Assembly: GCF_023498005.1 (NCBI RefSeq)
Contig: NZ_CP097289.1
Span: 3,348,001-3,412,000 of the forward strand
Length of the DNA: 64,000 bases
Direction of reading: 5' to 3'
DNA from: Streptomyces durmitorensis
GTDB taxonomy: Bacteria; Actinomycetota; Actinomycetes; Streptomycetales; Streptomycetaceae
The stretch's first letter is position 1, and each line of letters starts with the position of its first letter. Made by a program: the position numbers and the translations under genes. Shown piece by piece: positions 52,275 to 61,058 of the stretch. The notes beneath the pieces are model-generated. The model saw nothing but the letters and a program-made list of their open reading frames with translations, did not search any database and had not been told where the DNA came from.

Positions 52275-52958
52275 TCAGCGCTTCGCCGAGTCCCACGCAC
52301 CGGCGTGGAAGCTGCGCAGGAGAGCGATCATCGCGGCCGCGAGCCGCCAGTCCACACCCGGTGCGTGTACGTGCAGTTTGTCGCCCTTGGACCTGAACTC
52401 CAGCGGGACCTGCCCGTTCGCGCGCCACCGGATGCGCCGGGGTGCGCGTGCGAAGCCACCCTCGTTGTTAGGGACGCTGTCGAAGACGCTGACCACGAGG
52501 ACCACCGTCATCAGGGGCAGCAGGAGCCACCACATCCACCACCACACGATCCTCCCCTTGAAGCCGACCGCTTCCACGCCGCCGGGCTGGTGCACGGTCC
52601 AGCGGGTGCGCAGGCGCCTGCCCCGGAGCGCCTTCTCGCGCATGAGCGTGCCGATGACCTCGCCGTGCGCGCCGAGCACCTGAAACCTCGCGACGCCGCG
52701 GCGGGCCGACAGGGTCACCACGGTGGCCACCCGCTCCCGGCGCTGATCGTCGGCCCACAAGGCGAAGGAACGGGCCCCGCCGCGCCGGGCCGCGAGGTAC
52801 GCGGACGTCCCTCCCGGCGGCAGTTCGCGCTCCACGTACACGGCCGACGGCGCCGGCCCCGACCCGTCGGAGAAGCTGACCATGTCCGCCACCCGCGCCT
52901 GACCCTGTCCGTCGGCTCGTTTCGGCCCTCCGTACATGGTCAGTACGTTGCTGCTCAT
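52275..52958 (-). CDS. Single-helix membrane protein, unknown function
   Basis: A 227-residue protein starting at ATG 52958. A polar N-terminal domain (1-130) has basic patches; a Trp-rich membrane helix (about 135-160, [17 protein letters not shown]) follows and then a 65-residue tail with [11 protein letters not shown]. The N-terminal part contains a LURP-like or tubby-like beta pattern ([19 protein letters not shown]), which is only a guess. It has no clear partner; the L31 paralogue follows 122 bases later on the same strand. Confidence 0.65.
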   Translation of the reverse strand: MSSNVLTMYGGPKRADGQGQARVADMVSFSDGSGPAPSAVYVERELPPGGTSAYLAARRGGARSFALWADDQRRERVATVVTLSARRGVARFQVLGAHGEVIGTLMREKALRGRRLRTRWTVHQPGGVEAVGFKGRIVWWWMWWLLLPLMTVVLVVSVFDSVPNNEGGFARAPRRIRWRANGQVPLEFRSKGDKLHVHAPGVDWRLAAAMIALLRSFHAGAWDSAKR

Positions 52959-53277
52959 CCGACGTGCTCCCCGTGGTAGTCGCTGGCCCAGGCCGGCCCA
53001 GTCTGTCCCACCCGCCCCCCAAGGGCATAGCCCCGCTCTGCGGGGGAGTCCGCCGCCCTTGTCGCGCGAGTTCAGGCCCCACACGCCCGCGGTCGGCAGC
53101 GCGCCTGAGGGGACGTGCCGGTATGTCCGCCCGGAGCACGGTTCCCGGCGCTCCGGAGCCGAAGTGGCCCGGCGGCCACCGGACGATAGCGAGGACGGAC
53201 ATACCGGCGCGGCCCCGCCCCCAAGACAGCCAGCACCGCGACCAGCACCGCGCCACCGCGGCCACCGCGTCCGCGAC
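52959..53277. other. Gap with a nested inverted repeat
   Basis: The 319 bases between the membrane protein gene and ku have no convincing gene. The stretch 53209-53277 is C- and A-rich near the ku end. The notable part is the structured element at 53117-53208, listed separately. The promoter of the membrane protein gene must lie in the lower half. Confidence 0.5.
53117..53208. repeat. 92-bp nested inverted-repeat element
   Basis: A perfect 13-bp outer repeat GCCGGTATGTCCG (53117-53129) and CGGACATACCGGC (53196-53208) encloses 66 bases with two inner hairpins: CCGGAGC/GCTCCGG and GTGGCC/GGCCAC. It can fold into a three-way junction on either strand. It could be a small non-autonomous mobile element, a protein-binding site or a structured RNA. 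Confidence 0.65.
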
Positions 53278-54258
53278 CTAAGCCGAAGTGCGCTTCTTCG
53301 CGGTCGTCTTCTTTGCCGGGGACTTCTTCGCGGAGGACTTCTTTGCTGCCGCCGTCGACTTCTTGCCCCCCACCTCCTTCGGCGTCGACTTCGAAGCCGT
53401 CTTCGCCGCAGCCCGCTTCCGGCCACCGCCCCTCCCCAGCGGCGTCACCTCCGCCACCTTGCCCCCCTTCCCCCCGCCCCGCCCCGACTTCGCCGCCCGC
53501 ACGCTGCTCTCCAACGCCGCCATCAGGTCAATCACCTTGCCCCCACCCGCATCCGCCTCCGCCGCCGGCTCCGCGGGCCCCTTGCCCTCGGCCTTGGCCG
53601 CGATGAGTTCCTCCACCGCCTTGCGGTAGTCGTCGTGGAGGGAGGTGATGTCGACCTCCCCCAGCGTGTCCATCAGCGCGTCCGCGAGGTCGAGCTCCGC
53701 CTCCCGCACCTTGACCTGGGAATCCGGGGCCACCCCCTCCGACGTGCGGATCTCGTCCGGCCAGAGCAACCCGTGCATCGCGATCACGTCGTCCACCACC
53801 CGCAGCATCCCCAGCCGCTCCCGCCCCCGCAGCGCGAACCGGGCGATCGCCACCTTCTGGCTCCGCTTCAGCGCCTCCCGCAGCAGCGTGTACGGCTTCG
53901 CCGCGGGCACTCCGTTGGCCGACAAGTAGTACGCCGTGTCCATCTGCATCGGGTCGATCCCGTCCGCCGGCACGAAGGCGACGATCTCGATCGTCTTGGC
54001 CGTCGGAATCGGCAGGGCCGCCAGATCCTCGTCCGTGATCGGGATCGTCGAGCCGTCCGCGTCCTCGTACCCCTTGCCGATCTCGGCGGACGTCACCTCC
54101 CGCTCCTCCAGCTCACACACCTTGCGATAGCGGACCCGGCCCCCGTCCTCCGTATGGATCTGCCGGAAGGAGACCGAGTGGTTCTCGGTGGCGTTCATGA
54201 GCTTGATCGGGATGCTGACCAAGCCGAAGGAGATCGCACCGTTCCATATGGATCGCAC
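53278..54258 (-). CDS. ku: Non-homologous end-joining protein Ku
   Basis: A 326-residue Ku homodimer subunit that binds DNA ends and recruits the LigD activities. The start VRSIWNGAISFGLVSIPIKL at GTG 54258 is fixed by GAGAGG eight bases upstream; GTG 54267 overlaps that site. The Ku ring domain covers about 1-260 and is followed by a Lys/Ala-rich tail with KKSSAKKSPAKK-like units, the typical extended tail that binds DNA. It is divergent from the LigD polymerase gene across 96 bases. Confidence 0.97.
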   Translation of the reverse strand: MRSIWNGAISFGLVSIPIKLMNATENHSVSFRQIHTEDGGRVRYRKVCELEEREVTSAEIGKGYEDADGSTIPITDEDLAALPIPTAKTIEIVAFVPADGIDPMQMDTAYYLSANGVPAAKPYTLLREALKRSQKVAIARFALRGRERLGMLRVVDDVIAMHGLLWPDEIRTSEGVAPDSQVKVREAELDLADALMDTLGEVDITSLHDDYRKAVEELIAAKAEGKGPAEPAAEADAGGGKVIDLMAALESSVRAAKSGRGGGKGGKVAEVTPLGRGGGRKRAAAKTASKSTPKEVGGKKSTAAAKKSSAKKSPAKKTTAKKRTSA

Positions 54259-54354
54259 GTCAGGCACCTCTCAGCAGCCACACCTCGGGGTTGACCGCTA
54301 CCGGTCCAACCCCGTTTCACGGTGGTTCGTCCGCATTCGTGGGATTCTCATCGT
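54259..54354. promoter_or_regulatory. Divergent control region ku / ligD polymerase
   Basis: A 96-bp gap holding both promoters. The ligD side has no Shine-Dalgarno before ATG 54355, pointing to leaderless initiation, while ku has GAGAGG. No palindromic operator is obvious. Confidence 0.4.
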
Positions 54355-55290
54355 ATGACGCCGATCACCGAGGTGGAGGGGCGGCGGCTGACCCTCAGCA
54401 ACCTCGACAAGGTCCTCTACACCGCATCCGCATCCGCCCCCGGCTTCACCAAGGGCGAGATGCTGCACTACTACGCCAGTACGGCCGAGGCCCTCCTCCC
54501 CCATCTCCGCAACCGGCCCGTCTCCTTCCTCCGCTTCCCCGACGGGCCCGACGGCCAGCGCTTCTTCGCCAAGAACGTGCCCCCGGGCGCCCCCGACTGG
54601 GTGCACACCACCGACGTACCCCACTCCGACGGAAGCGCCCGGCAGATCGTCGTGGACGACCTGGCCAGCCTGATGTGGGCGGCCAATCTCGTGACCGAGT
54701 TCCACACCCCCCAGTGGCAGGCCGACGCCCCCGCCATGGCCGACCAGCTCGTGCTCGACCTGGATCCCGGCGACCCCGCCACCATCGTCGAGTGCTGCCG
54801 GGCAGGCCTCTGGCTGCGCGAGCGCCTCCAGGCGGACGGCCTGCACGCCTACGCGAAGACCTCGGGCTCCAAGGGCCTGCACCTGCTCTGCCCCCTGGAA
54901 CCGACGCCCTCCGAGCAGGTCACCGCGTACGCGAAGGAACTCGCGAAGGAGGCCGAGGCCGAGCTGCCCGCCCTGGTCGTCCACCGGATGACGCGCAGCC
55001 TGCGCCCCGGCAAGGTCTTCGTCGACTTCAGCCAGAACGCGGCGGCCAAGACGACCGCCACCCCCTACACCCTCCGCGCCCGCCGGGAACCGACGGCCTC
55101 CACGCCCGTGACCTGGGAGGAGATCGAAGCGTGCAGCGAGCCGTCACAGCTCGTCTTCCTCGCCACCGACATCGCGCCCCGCCTCCAGCGGTACGGCGAC
55201 CTCCTGGGCCCGCTCACCGACCGAACCCGCGCCCGCCCCCTCCTCCCCCGCAAGAACGAAGCCAAGGGCGAGCGCAAGGGCCGCCCGTGA
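54355..55290 (+). CDS. ligD: LigD polymerase/primase domain protein
   Basis: A 311-residue stand-alone polymerase of the archaeo-eukaryotic primase type (LigD Pol), which fills gaps with ribonucleotides during end joining. Catalytic Asp135 and Asp137 lie in LVLDLDPGD, and SGSKGLHLL is the nucleotide-binding motif. The ligase and phosphoesterase domains of full LigD are absent; the ligase is in the next gene. The two genes overlap by GTGA. Confidence 0.95.
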   Translation: MTPITEVEGRRLTLSNLDKVLYTASASAPGFTKGEMLHYYASTAEALLPHLRNRPVSFLRFPDGPDGQRFFAKNVPPGAPDWVHTTDVPHSDGSARQIVVDDLASLMWAANLVTEFHTPQWQADAPAMADQLVLDLDPGDPATIVECCRAGLWLRERLQADGLHAYAKTSGSKGLHLLCPLEPTPSEQVTAYAKELAKEAEAELPALVVHRMTRSLRPGKVFVDFSQNAAAKTTATPYTLRARREPTASTPVTWEEIEACSEPSQLVFLATDIAPRLQRYGDLLGPLTDRTRARPLLPRKNEAKGERKGRP

Positions 55291-56168
55291 TCGGCCCGCC
55301 CCTCCGGGTCGCCCTCGCCGAATCCGTCACCGCACTGCCGCAGGGCACCGGCTGGGCCTACGAGCCGAAGTTCGACGGACACCGCCTGATCCTCTTCGCC
55401 GACGGCCACCGCGTGCGGCTCCAGGCCCGCTCCGGCCGCCTCGTCACCACCGCCTTCCCCGACCTCGCCGAGGCCGCGCGGCAGCTGCCCGACGGGACCG
55501 TGCTGGACGGCGAGGTCGTCGTCTGGGCCGACGGCCGCATCGACTTCAGCGCGGTCCAGCAGCGCGCCGCCGCCACCCGCGCGCACGCCACGCACCTCGC
55601 GCGCACGCTCCCCGCTTCGTACGCCGCCTTCGATCTGCTCGCCGACCGGGGCGAGGACTGCCGCGCACTGCCCTACGAGGAACGGCGCGCACGCCTCGTA
55701 CGCATCCTCGAACCGCTCGGCCCGCCGCTCCAGGCCGTACCGATGACGACCGACCGCGACCTCGCCCTGACCTGGTACGAGACCCTGCCCGCCACCGGCA
55801 TCGAAGGGCTGGTGGTCAAGCGGCTCGACGGGGCTTACCGGGGTGGCACGCGCGCGTGGCTGAAGCTGCGGCACAGCGACACCCGGGACGCGGTGGTCGT
55901 CGGGTTCACCGGGGGCAGGGCGCGCCCGCAGGCGCTCGTGCTCGTCCTGCCGGGGGACGGCACGCCCGTGGTGTCGTCCCCGCTCACCCCGGCGCTGCGC
56001 ACGGCGGCCGGGGCCGCGCTGCCGGAGGCCAAGGGGGAAGGGACCGCGGTCGCCATCGGGATCGGCGAGGTCACCTATGCCGCCCTGCCGGCCGCGCCGC
56101 CCGTCACGGTGGAGGTGCGGCAGAACACCACCCGGCACGCGACCGCGGTGGTCGTCCGCTTCCGCTGA
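55287..56168 (+). CDS. ATP-dependent DNA ligase (NHEJ)
   Basis: A 293-residue ligase sealing double-strand breaks. The adenylated Lys28 lies in EPKFDGHR (motif I); DGEVVVW (motif III), IEGLVVK (motif IV) and WLKLRH (motif V) follow, and an OB-fold closes the protein. It is shorter than free-standing LigC (about 350). GTG 55287 overlaps the polymerase stop. With Ku it completes an NHEJ system split over three polypeptides. Confidence 0.95.
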   Translation: MIGPPLRVALAESVTALPQGTGWAYEPKFDGHRLILFADGHRVRLQARSGRLVTTAFPDLAEAARQLPDGTVLDGEVVVWADGRIDFSAVQQRAAATRAHATHLARTLPASYAAFDLLADRGEDCRALPYEERRARLVRILEPLGPPLQAVPMTTDRDLALTWYETLPATGIEGLVVKRLDGAYRGGTRAWLKLRHSDTRDAVVVGFTGGRARPQALVLVLPGDGTPVVSSPLTPALRTAAGAALPEAKGEGTAVAIGIGEVTYAALPAAPPVTVEVRQNTTRHATAVVVRFR

Positions 56169-56217
56169 TCCTTGACCGACCCTCACCCCTCCCCAGCCAG
56201 CGTGACCGGCATCACAT

Positions 56218-56289
56218 CTAATCAAGTTTGACTAGCGGACGGATCGAGCATACCTTTCCTGCACACACCCAATAGTCAAACTTGATTAG
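56218..56289 (+). promoter_or_regulatory. Promoter with two inverted 17-bp operators
   Basis: CTAATCAAGTTTGACTA (56218-56234) and its exact reverse complement TAGTCAAACTTGATTAG (56273-56289) flank a promoter: -35 TTGACT (56228-56233), 17-bp spacer, -10 TACCTT (56251-56256). Each operator is itself near-palindromic (TAnTCAA..TTGAnTA). The first covers the -35; the second covers the leader and the AGGAG ribosome site. Centres are 54 bp apart, close to five helical turns. MarR- or HxlR-type control is inferred. Confidence 0.85.
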
Positions 56290-56297
56290 GAGCCCAC

Positions 56298-56735
56298 GTG
56301 GCCGACGAGACCGTACTGCCCGCGACCGGATACGTCCCGACCGACGAGGACCGGGCGAGCCTGGCCGCCTGGTTCGCCGAGTACGACGCGCACAGCGCGA
56401 AGCGCGATGTGGAGCGCATGGCCGACCTGGCCGTGTTCCCGCTCAACCTGGTCAGCGACGACTCCGCGGGCGACGGACGCTCCGCGCAGTGGGACCGGGA
56501 GCAGTTCGTCGCGACCATGACGCACGTGATGGGGGAGGGCGGCGAGGACATCACCTTCGAGTCCACGCGCACGCCCGTCTTCCTCTCCCCCGCCATGGCC
56601 GTGGTCTTCACCGACTCGGTGATGACCGCGAACGGCGAGACGCAGCAGCTGCGGTACGCCGACATCCTGCTGAGGCGCGGCGGGGCCTGGGCGTTCCAGA
56701 CCATGATCCAGGGCGGCTGGGGCGACAACCTCTGA
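56298..56735 (+). CDS. SnoaL/NTF2-like domain protein
   Basis: A 145-residue protein with an NTF2-like cone fold pattern: an N-terminal helix (LAAWFAEYDAHSAKRDVERM), a strand with PLNLVSDDSAG and C-terminal strands RYADILLRRGGAWAFQTMIQGGW. Members bind or isomerise small molecules; the ligand is unknown. GTG 56298 has AGGAG five bases upstream. It is under the paired-operator promoter and no regulator gene is adjacent, so the repressor acts from elsewhere. Confidence 0.85.
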   Translation: MADETVLPATGYVPTDEDRASLAAWFAEYDAHSAKRDVERMADLAVFPLNLVSDDSAGDGRSAQWDREQFVATMTHVMGEGGEDITFESTRTPVFLSPAMAVVFTDSVMTANGETQQLRYADILLRRGGAWAFQTMIQGGWGDNL

Positions 56736-56765
56736 CCGGCGGCACCCAGGGAGCGGCCTGACGGA

Positions 56766-57569
56766 CTACACCCGCAGCCACGTGCGCCGGTCGCGCGCCA
56801 TCGCGTGCAGCGCCTCCACATCGGCCGGTTTCAGTACGCCGCCGATGCCCGCCACGGCCGACACCTCCCCGTCACGCACGATCCGCACCTCGCGCGGCGG
56901 GGCGGTCACGTCGAGGTCCGCCGGGCCGCAGAGGGCGAGCACCGGGCGGATCTCTGCCGTCAGCGCGAAGGACGCCCGGTCCGCGTCGGCGCGGATCTCC
57001 CTCAGGAGTGGACGCGGGTCCGCGCGGCCGACCGTGACCATCGGGTCGGCGACGCGGACCCGCTGCTTGCGGGCGGCGAGCGTGTGGACGCTGAAGAGAC
57101 CCCCGGAGCCGATCAGGAGGTGGTGGATGCGGGCGCCGCCCGGCAGCGGCACCGAGTGCAGGGTGTGCCAGCCCGCGCCTTCGAGTCCGTCGAGCACCGC
57201 GCCGATGGCCTGCTCGGCGGCGAGGGCCCGCTGCCTGGGGTCGGCGCGCAGCCTGCGGGCGGGCGCCGGGTCGCGGTCCAGGGCGATCAGGAGGGCCTCG
57301 CCGGGGCGGTTCGGCGCCAGGTCGTCGTCCGGGTGGAGGGCGAGGCGGGCCAGCTCGGCGGGGGTCGGGACGGGTGGTGGGCCGACCGAGAAACCGCCGG
57401 TCAGGAAGGGTGCGAGGGCCCTCAGGACGGCTTCCCTGTGATCCTCGCTGAGCAGGTTCACGCGGGACGACTCCCTCTCGTACCACGCCACGTTCCTGCC
57501 GTCCGTGAGACAGACGTACAGCCGCTCCTGCCCGTGCCGCCAGGCCGGTATGACGCGCAGTCCGGTCAT
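56766..57569 (-). CDS. NERD-like domain protein
   Basis: A 267-residue soluble protein. The central part (about 118-180, AEQAIGAVLDGLEGAGW then HHLLIGSGGLFSVHT) matches the nuclease-related domain (NERD), including the segment in which a catalytic Lys or Asp would follow; here Lys appears in ARKQRVRV. The N-terminal 60 residues form a small beta domain with Trp and Tyr. The activity is unproven. It is convergent with the SnoaL-like gene. Confidence 0.72.
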   Translation of the reverse strand: MTGLRVIPAWRHGQERLYVCLTDGRNVAWYERESSRVNLLSEDHREAVLRALAPFLTGGFSVGPPPVPTPAELARLALHPDDDLAPNRPGEALLIALDRDPAPARRLRADPRQRALAAEQAIGAVLDGLEGAGWHTLHSVPLPGGARIHHLLIGSGGLFSVHTLAARKQRVRVADPMVTVGRADPRPLLREIRADADRASFALTAEIRPVLALCGPADLDVTAPPREVRIVRDGEVSAVAGIGGVLKPADVEALHAMARDRRTWLRV

Positions 57570-57787
57570 GCACCATCACCCCACCGACCATGGGAGCAGC
57601 AAGGACATGCCTACGGCAAGAACCTGGGCGACGCGGAAGGAAGTTGAGCCACTCGTAACGGCACCGCCTCCGCAGGTATGGCCCGCTGTTACATAGTCGA
57701 TGAATTGCCGCAATGGCGGACATCTAGGTTGAGGGGTGCCCCTTTCGCTTCCTCGGAGCGATCAGCCGCCAGCCGTAAGGACCGCCC

Positions 57788-58081
57788 GTGAGCATCCGTC
57801 GCCGCCGCTCCCTCCTCCGCACCGCCGCCGTGACCGCCGTCGCGGGCGGCGCGCTCCTCACGCCGGCCGTCGCCGCGGTCGCGGACTCACCTGCGCGGCC
57901 CCCGCACTCCGAGGGCACGCGGACCGTCGCCCCCGTCGCGCCCAAGGGCGGCGTCAAGGCAGGCACCGAGGGATTCCACAGCGGGGACCCGATCTTCATC
58001 GCCGCGGGTGGGGCCATGGCGGCGGCCGGCGCGGCCGGTCTCGGGTACGCGATGCTGCGCCGCGGCCGCACCGACGCCTGA
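57788..58081 (+). CDS. Small secreted/membrane protein near a sortase
   Basis: A 97-residue protein with a twin-Arg-containing signal peptide (RRRRSLLRTAAVTAVAGGALLTPAVA in two parts: RRRSLLRTAA, VTAVAGGALL), a short polar part and a C-terminal membrane helix (about 70-88) followed by RRGRTDA. This is the shape of a surface-anchored protein, but no LPxTG is seen. The sortase gene lies 39 bases downstream, so it could be a partner or unusual substrate. GTG 57788 has AAGGA upstream. Confidence 0.7.
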   Translation: MSIRRRRSLLRTAAVTAVAGGALLTPAVAAVADSPARPPHSEGTRTVAPVAPKGGVKAGTEGFHSGDPIFIAAGGAMAAAGAAGLGYAMLRRGRTDA

Positions 58082-58120
58082 GCCCCCGCCCCCCGCCCCC
58101 ACGCACCCGCAGGAGTCGCC

Positions 58121-58774
58121 GTGAGCACCACCCCCGCCGAAGAAGCCCCCGTCCCCGCGCCCGCCAAGCGCCGCCACACCACCCGCATCGCGGCCGCGGC
58201 CACGCTGACCGCCGCCCTCGGCGTCGCCCTGATCGCCTGCGGCCAGGGCTCCGGCGACCCGGCACCCGACGTCAAGGTCCACAACGCCGCCGCCGCACCG
58301 GCCGCCGAGCCCCACGCCCCGCTGGAGAGGTCCCGGCCCACCGGCCTGCGGATCCCGGCGGCCGGCGTCGACGCCACGTCGATGCTCGACCTCGGGGTGG
58401 GCGCGGACGACGCGCTCGAGGTGCCGCCCGTGGACAAGGCGGAGGAGCCCGGCTGGTGGACCGGAGGTGTCACCCCGGGCGAGAAGGGGGCGGCCGTTCT
58501 GGTGGCGCACTACGACACCGCGAAGGGGCCCGCGCTGATGAAGAACGTGGCGAAGGTGAGAATGGGGGACGAGATCGAGGTGCCGCGAGCGGACGGGAGT
58601 ACCGCGACGTTCAAGGTGCGCGAGATCGAGCAGGTGGACAAAAAGAACTTCCCCACCCATAAGGTGTATGGGGCGACCGACCGGCCCGAGCTGCGCCTGC
58701 TGACCTGTGGCGGCCCGATCAAGGACGGCCACCGCACCGACAACATCATTCTCTACGCCGACCTCGCGCCGTAG
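58121..58774 (+). CDS. Class F sortase
   Basis: A 217-residue transpeptidase. An N-terminal membrane helix (about 22-40) precedes the sortase beta-barrel with His130 (LVAHYDT), Cys196 (LLTCGG) and Arg205 (GHRTDN), the complete triad. Class F enzymes are typical of actinobacteria; substrates are LPxTG-like surface proteins. GTG 58121 is the start. It sits between the small secreted protein and a lipoprotein gene on the same strand. Confidence 0.92.
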   Translation: MSTTPAEEAPVPAPAKRRHTTRIAAAATLTAALGVALIACGQGSGDPAPDVKVHNAAAAPAAEPHAPLERSRPTGLRIPAAGVDATSMLDLGVGADDALEVPPVDKAEEPGWWTGGVTPGEKGAAVLVAHYDTAKGPALMKNVAKVRMGDEIEVPRADGSTATFKVREIEQVDKKNFPTHKVYGATDRPELRLLTCGGPIKDGHRTDNIILYADLAP

Positions 58775-58876
58775 CCGGACCCGGGCAACGGGACCCGGAC
58801 CCTGCGGCGCCGCAACCGAACCTCGCGCCGCAGTCGAGCAGCCCCCCGGGCCGCTCCCCCGGCAGGCAGGAGTGCA

Positions 58877-59632
58877 GTGCACCGCAGCCGTCTCGCGCTC
58901 GCCGCGGGCCTCGTCCTGTCCGCAGGCCTGCTGGCCGGCGGCTGCGGCGACCCGGGCGACCTGCGCGGCGCGGGATCGACACCCACCGCCGAGGCACCCA
59001 CGCGCCTGTGGCCGAAGCTGCCGCCTCCCTCCGCGCCCGCCGAGGACTACGGAACGATAGAGAGCGTGCCGGTCAAGGGCGTGGACGTCCCGGGCGGCAA
59101 CCTGCGCAAGGTGAATCCGGTCAGCGTCGCCAAGGCCGATTTCGACGAGAACCCGGGGATGTACAGCCGCTCGGACGACGTCTACAAGGAGACCGTCCAG
59201 CAGCTGGCCACCTGCGACACCAGCCACGCGGGCGACGACAAGTGCCCCGTCCTCGACGCCTACTACCGGGATCTCACCGGCGACGGCAAGGACGACCTCA
59301 TCGTCGGCATCCGGCTGCCCCGGGGGCACGCCGAGAACCTCGACATCCGCGCCTACGCCGTGGAGAAGCAGCACTTGACGCAGATCATGGAGATGGGGGA
59401 CGCGGTGCTCGGCGTCGAGCTCGCCGGTCACGAGGTGATCGTCCGCGCCGTCTCCGGCATGCCCGGGTACGAGTACCGCACCGTGTGGTCCTGGGACTCC
59501 CACCAGAAGACCATGCTGCCGACGACCGACGAGATCGTGCGCTCCCCGAACGCGCCGTCGAGGAAGCCCGAGCGCAAGCCCGAGCCGGCGGCCAGTGCCC
59601 GCGCCACGCCGTCACCGGACGAGAGCCGATGA
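58877..59632 (+). CDS. Secreted lipoprotein in front of a sensor kinase
   Basis: A 251-residue lipoprotein. The signal peptide ends in the lipobox LLAGGC with lipidated Cys23. The mature part has a DLTGDGKDDLIVGIR segment (about 135-149), a calcium-binding-like FG-GAP/EF loop, and a Pro/Arg-rich C-terminus. GTG 58877 has AGGAG five bases upstream. Its stop overlaps the kinase start (ATGA), so it probably modulates the kinase, as CseA does with CseC. Confidence 0.85.
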   Translation: MHRSRLALAAGLVLSAGLLAGGCGDPGDLRGAGSTPTAEAPTRLWPKLPPPSAPAEDYGTIESVPVKGVDVPGGNLRKVNPVSVAKADFDENPGMYSRSDDVYKETVQQLATCDTSHAGDDKCPVLDAYYRDLTGDGKDDLIVGIRLPRGHAENLDIRAYAVEKQHLTQIMEMGDAVLGVELAGHEVIVRAVSGMPGYEYRTVWSWDSHQKTMLPTTDEIVRSPNAPSRKPERKPEPAASARATPSPDESR

Positions 59633-60930
59633 GCCACCGGCTGCCGCGCGGGCCGCGGCTTCCCGCCTGGACGGCGACGCTGACCTGGAAGGCAGCGGTC
59701 TTCATCACCGTCATGTGCTGCGCGCTCGCCGCGCTGCTCGGCGCGCTCGTCCATGTCTCGGTGACCAACCAGACCGTGGGCCAGGCCCGCGACCACGCCC
59801 TCACCCGGCTCGACGACGCCACCGAGGCGTTCGAGGCGGGCGACGACCTCGGCCCCGGCGCGGGCGTCGACCCGGCGGGCCTTCCCGAGCGGCTGCGGAA
59901 GCTCGCGGCGGGCGGGGAGCGCGGGACGATGGTCGACACGCGGGACTCCCGGCCGACGATGTGGGCCGCGGGTCCCGCCACGGACGGGCGCGCCATCGCC
60001 GTACGGGTCGACTACGCCCAGGGCGCCCGCACCATCGACGGACTCGACCGGGCCATCCTCGGCTCGTCCGTGCTCGCGATCGGGGCGACGCTCCTGGTCG
60101 GGGCGTTCGCCGTGACGCGCGTGACGCGGCGCCTGCACCAGACGGCGACGGTGGCGCGCCGGATCAGCGCGGGTGACCTCGACGCCCGCGTGAACGACCC
60201 GCGCACCCGCGATCCCTCGCGCCGTCAGGACGAGGTGGCGGCGGTGGCCGGCGCACTCGACACGATGGCGTCCTCGCTGCAGGGCAAGCTCCAGAGCGAG
60301 CAGCGGTTCACCGCGGACGTGGCGCACGAGCTGCGCACGCCGTTGACCGGTCTGCACGCGGCGGCCGAGCTGCTCGAACCGGGCCGCCCCACGGAGCTGG
60401 TGCGCGACCGGGTCGCCGCGCTTCGCACCCTCACCGAGGACCTCCTGGAGATCTCCCGGCTCGACGCGAAGAGCGAGCGCGTCGACCTGGACGACCACCA
60501 TCTCGCCCCACTGGCCGAGCGCGCGGTGCGGGGTTCGGGAGTCGGTGCCGAGCTCGTCGTCGTACGCGACGTCTGCGTGGTGACCGACCGGCGGCGCCTG
60601 GAGCGGGTGCTCGGGAACCTCATCGCCAACGCGGACAAGCACGGGCGGCCGCCCATCGTGCTGACCGTCGACGGGCCGGTGGTCTCGGTGCGCGACCACG
60701 GCGACGGATACCCGGACTACCTGGTGGAACACGGGCCGCAGCGGTTCCGCACGGAGGGCACGACCCGGGGGCACGGGCTCGGCCTGACCATCGCGCTGGG
60801 CCAGACGGCGGTGCTCGGCGCGCGGCTCACGTTCGCGAACGCGGCGGACGGCGGGGCGGTGGCGACACTGACGCTGCCCTACGAGGAGACCGCGGGGAAC
60901 GGCGCGAGAGGCTCCGACGGGGCGGCTTGA
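59629..60930 (+). CDS. Sensor histidine kinase without adjacent response regulator
   Basis: A 433-residue kinase of the HisKA type. Membrane helices at about 20-45 and 142-165 frame a 95-residue extracellular part; HAMP, HisKA with DVAHELRTPL (His233), N-box NLIANADKHG and G-boxes DHGDGYP and GHGLGL follow. The upstream lipoprotein overlaps it by four bases. Neither neighbour encodes a response regulator, so the partner is unlinked. Confidence 0.93.
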   Translation: MSHRLPRGPRLPAWTATLTWKAAVFITVMCCALAALLGALVHVSVTNQTVGQARDHALTRLDDATEAFEAGDDLGPGAGVDPAGLPERLRKLAAGGERGTMVDTRDSRPTMWAAGPATDGRAIAVRVDYAQGARTIDGLDRAILGSSVLAIGATLLVGAFAVTRVTRRLHQTATVARRISAGDLDARVNDPRTRDPSRRQDEVAAVAGALDTMASSLQGKLQSEQRFTADVAHELRTPLTGLHAAAELLEPGRPTELVRDRVAALRTLTEDLLEISRLDAKSERVDLDDHHLAPLAERAVRGSGVGAELVVVRDVCVVTDRRRLERVLGNLIANADKHGRPPIVLTVDGPVVSVRDHGDGYPDYLVEHGPQRFRTEGTTRGHGLGLTIALGQTAVLGARLTFANAADGGAVATLTLPYEETAGNGARGSDGAA

Positions 60931-60956
60931 CGGGCGGTTTGACGCCGCGTGAGCTT

Positions 60957-60985
60957 TTGCGCGCACAGCGTGCCGATTTTAGTGT
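60957..60985 (+). promoter_or_regulatory. Promoter of the SH3-domain protein gene
   Basis: TTGCGC (60957-60962) and TAGTGT (60980-60985) are 17 bases apart, near the Streptomyces housekeeping consensus. The start point should be near 60992, giving a leader of about 67 bases. Confidence 0.6.
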
Positions 60986-61058
60986 GAATTGCGGCCTACG
61001 CCCCAGGTTTCAGGGACGGCGGGTCGCACCACACCCGCCCTTCTCCAGAGGAGGCCCC

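Noticed and set aside
59008-60930. A single 640-residue kinase frame starting inside the lipoprotein gene
   Set aside because: The upstream part is the lipoprotein in another frame; ATG 59629 with ATGA coupling is the clear start.
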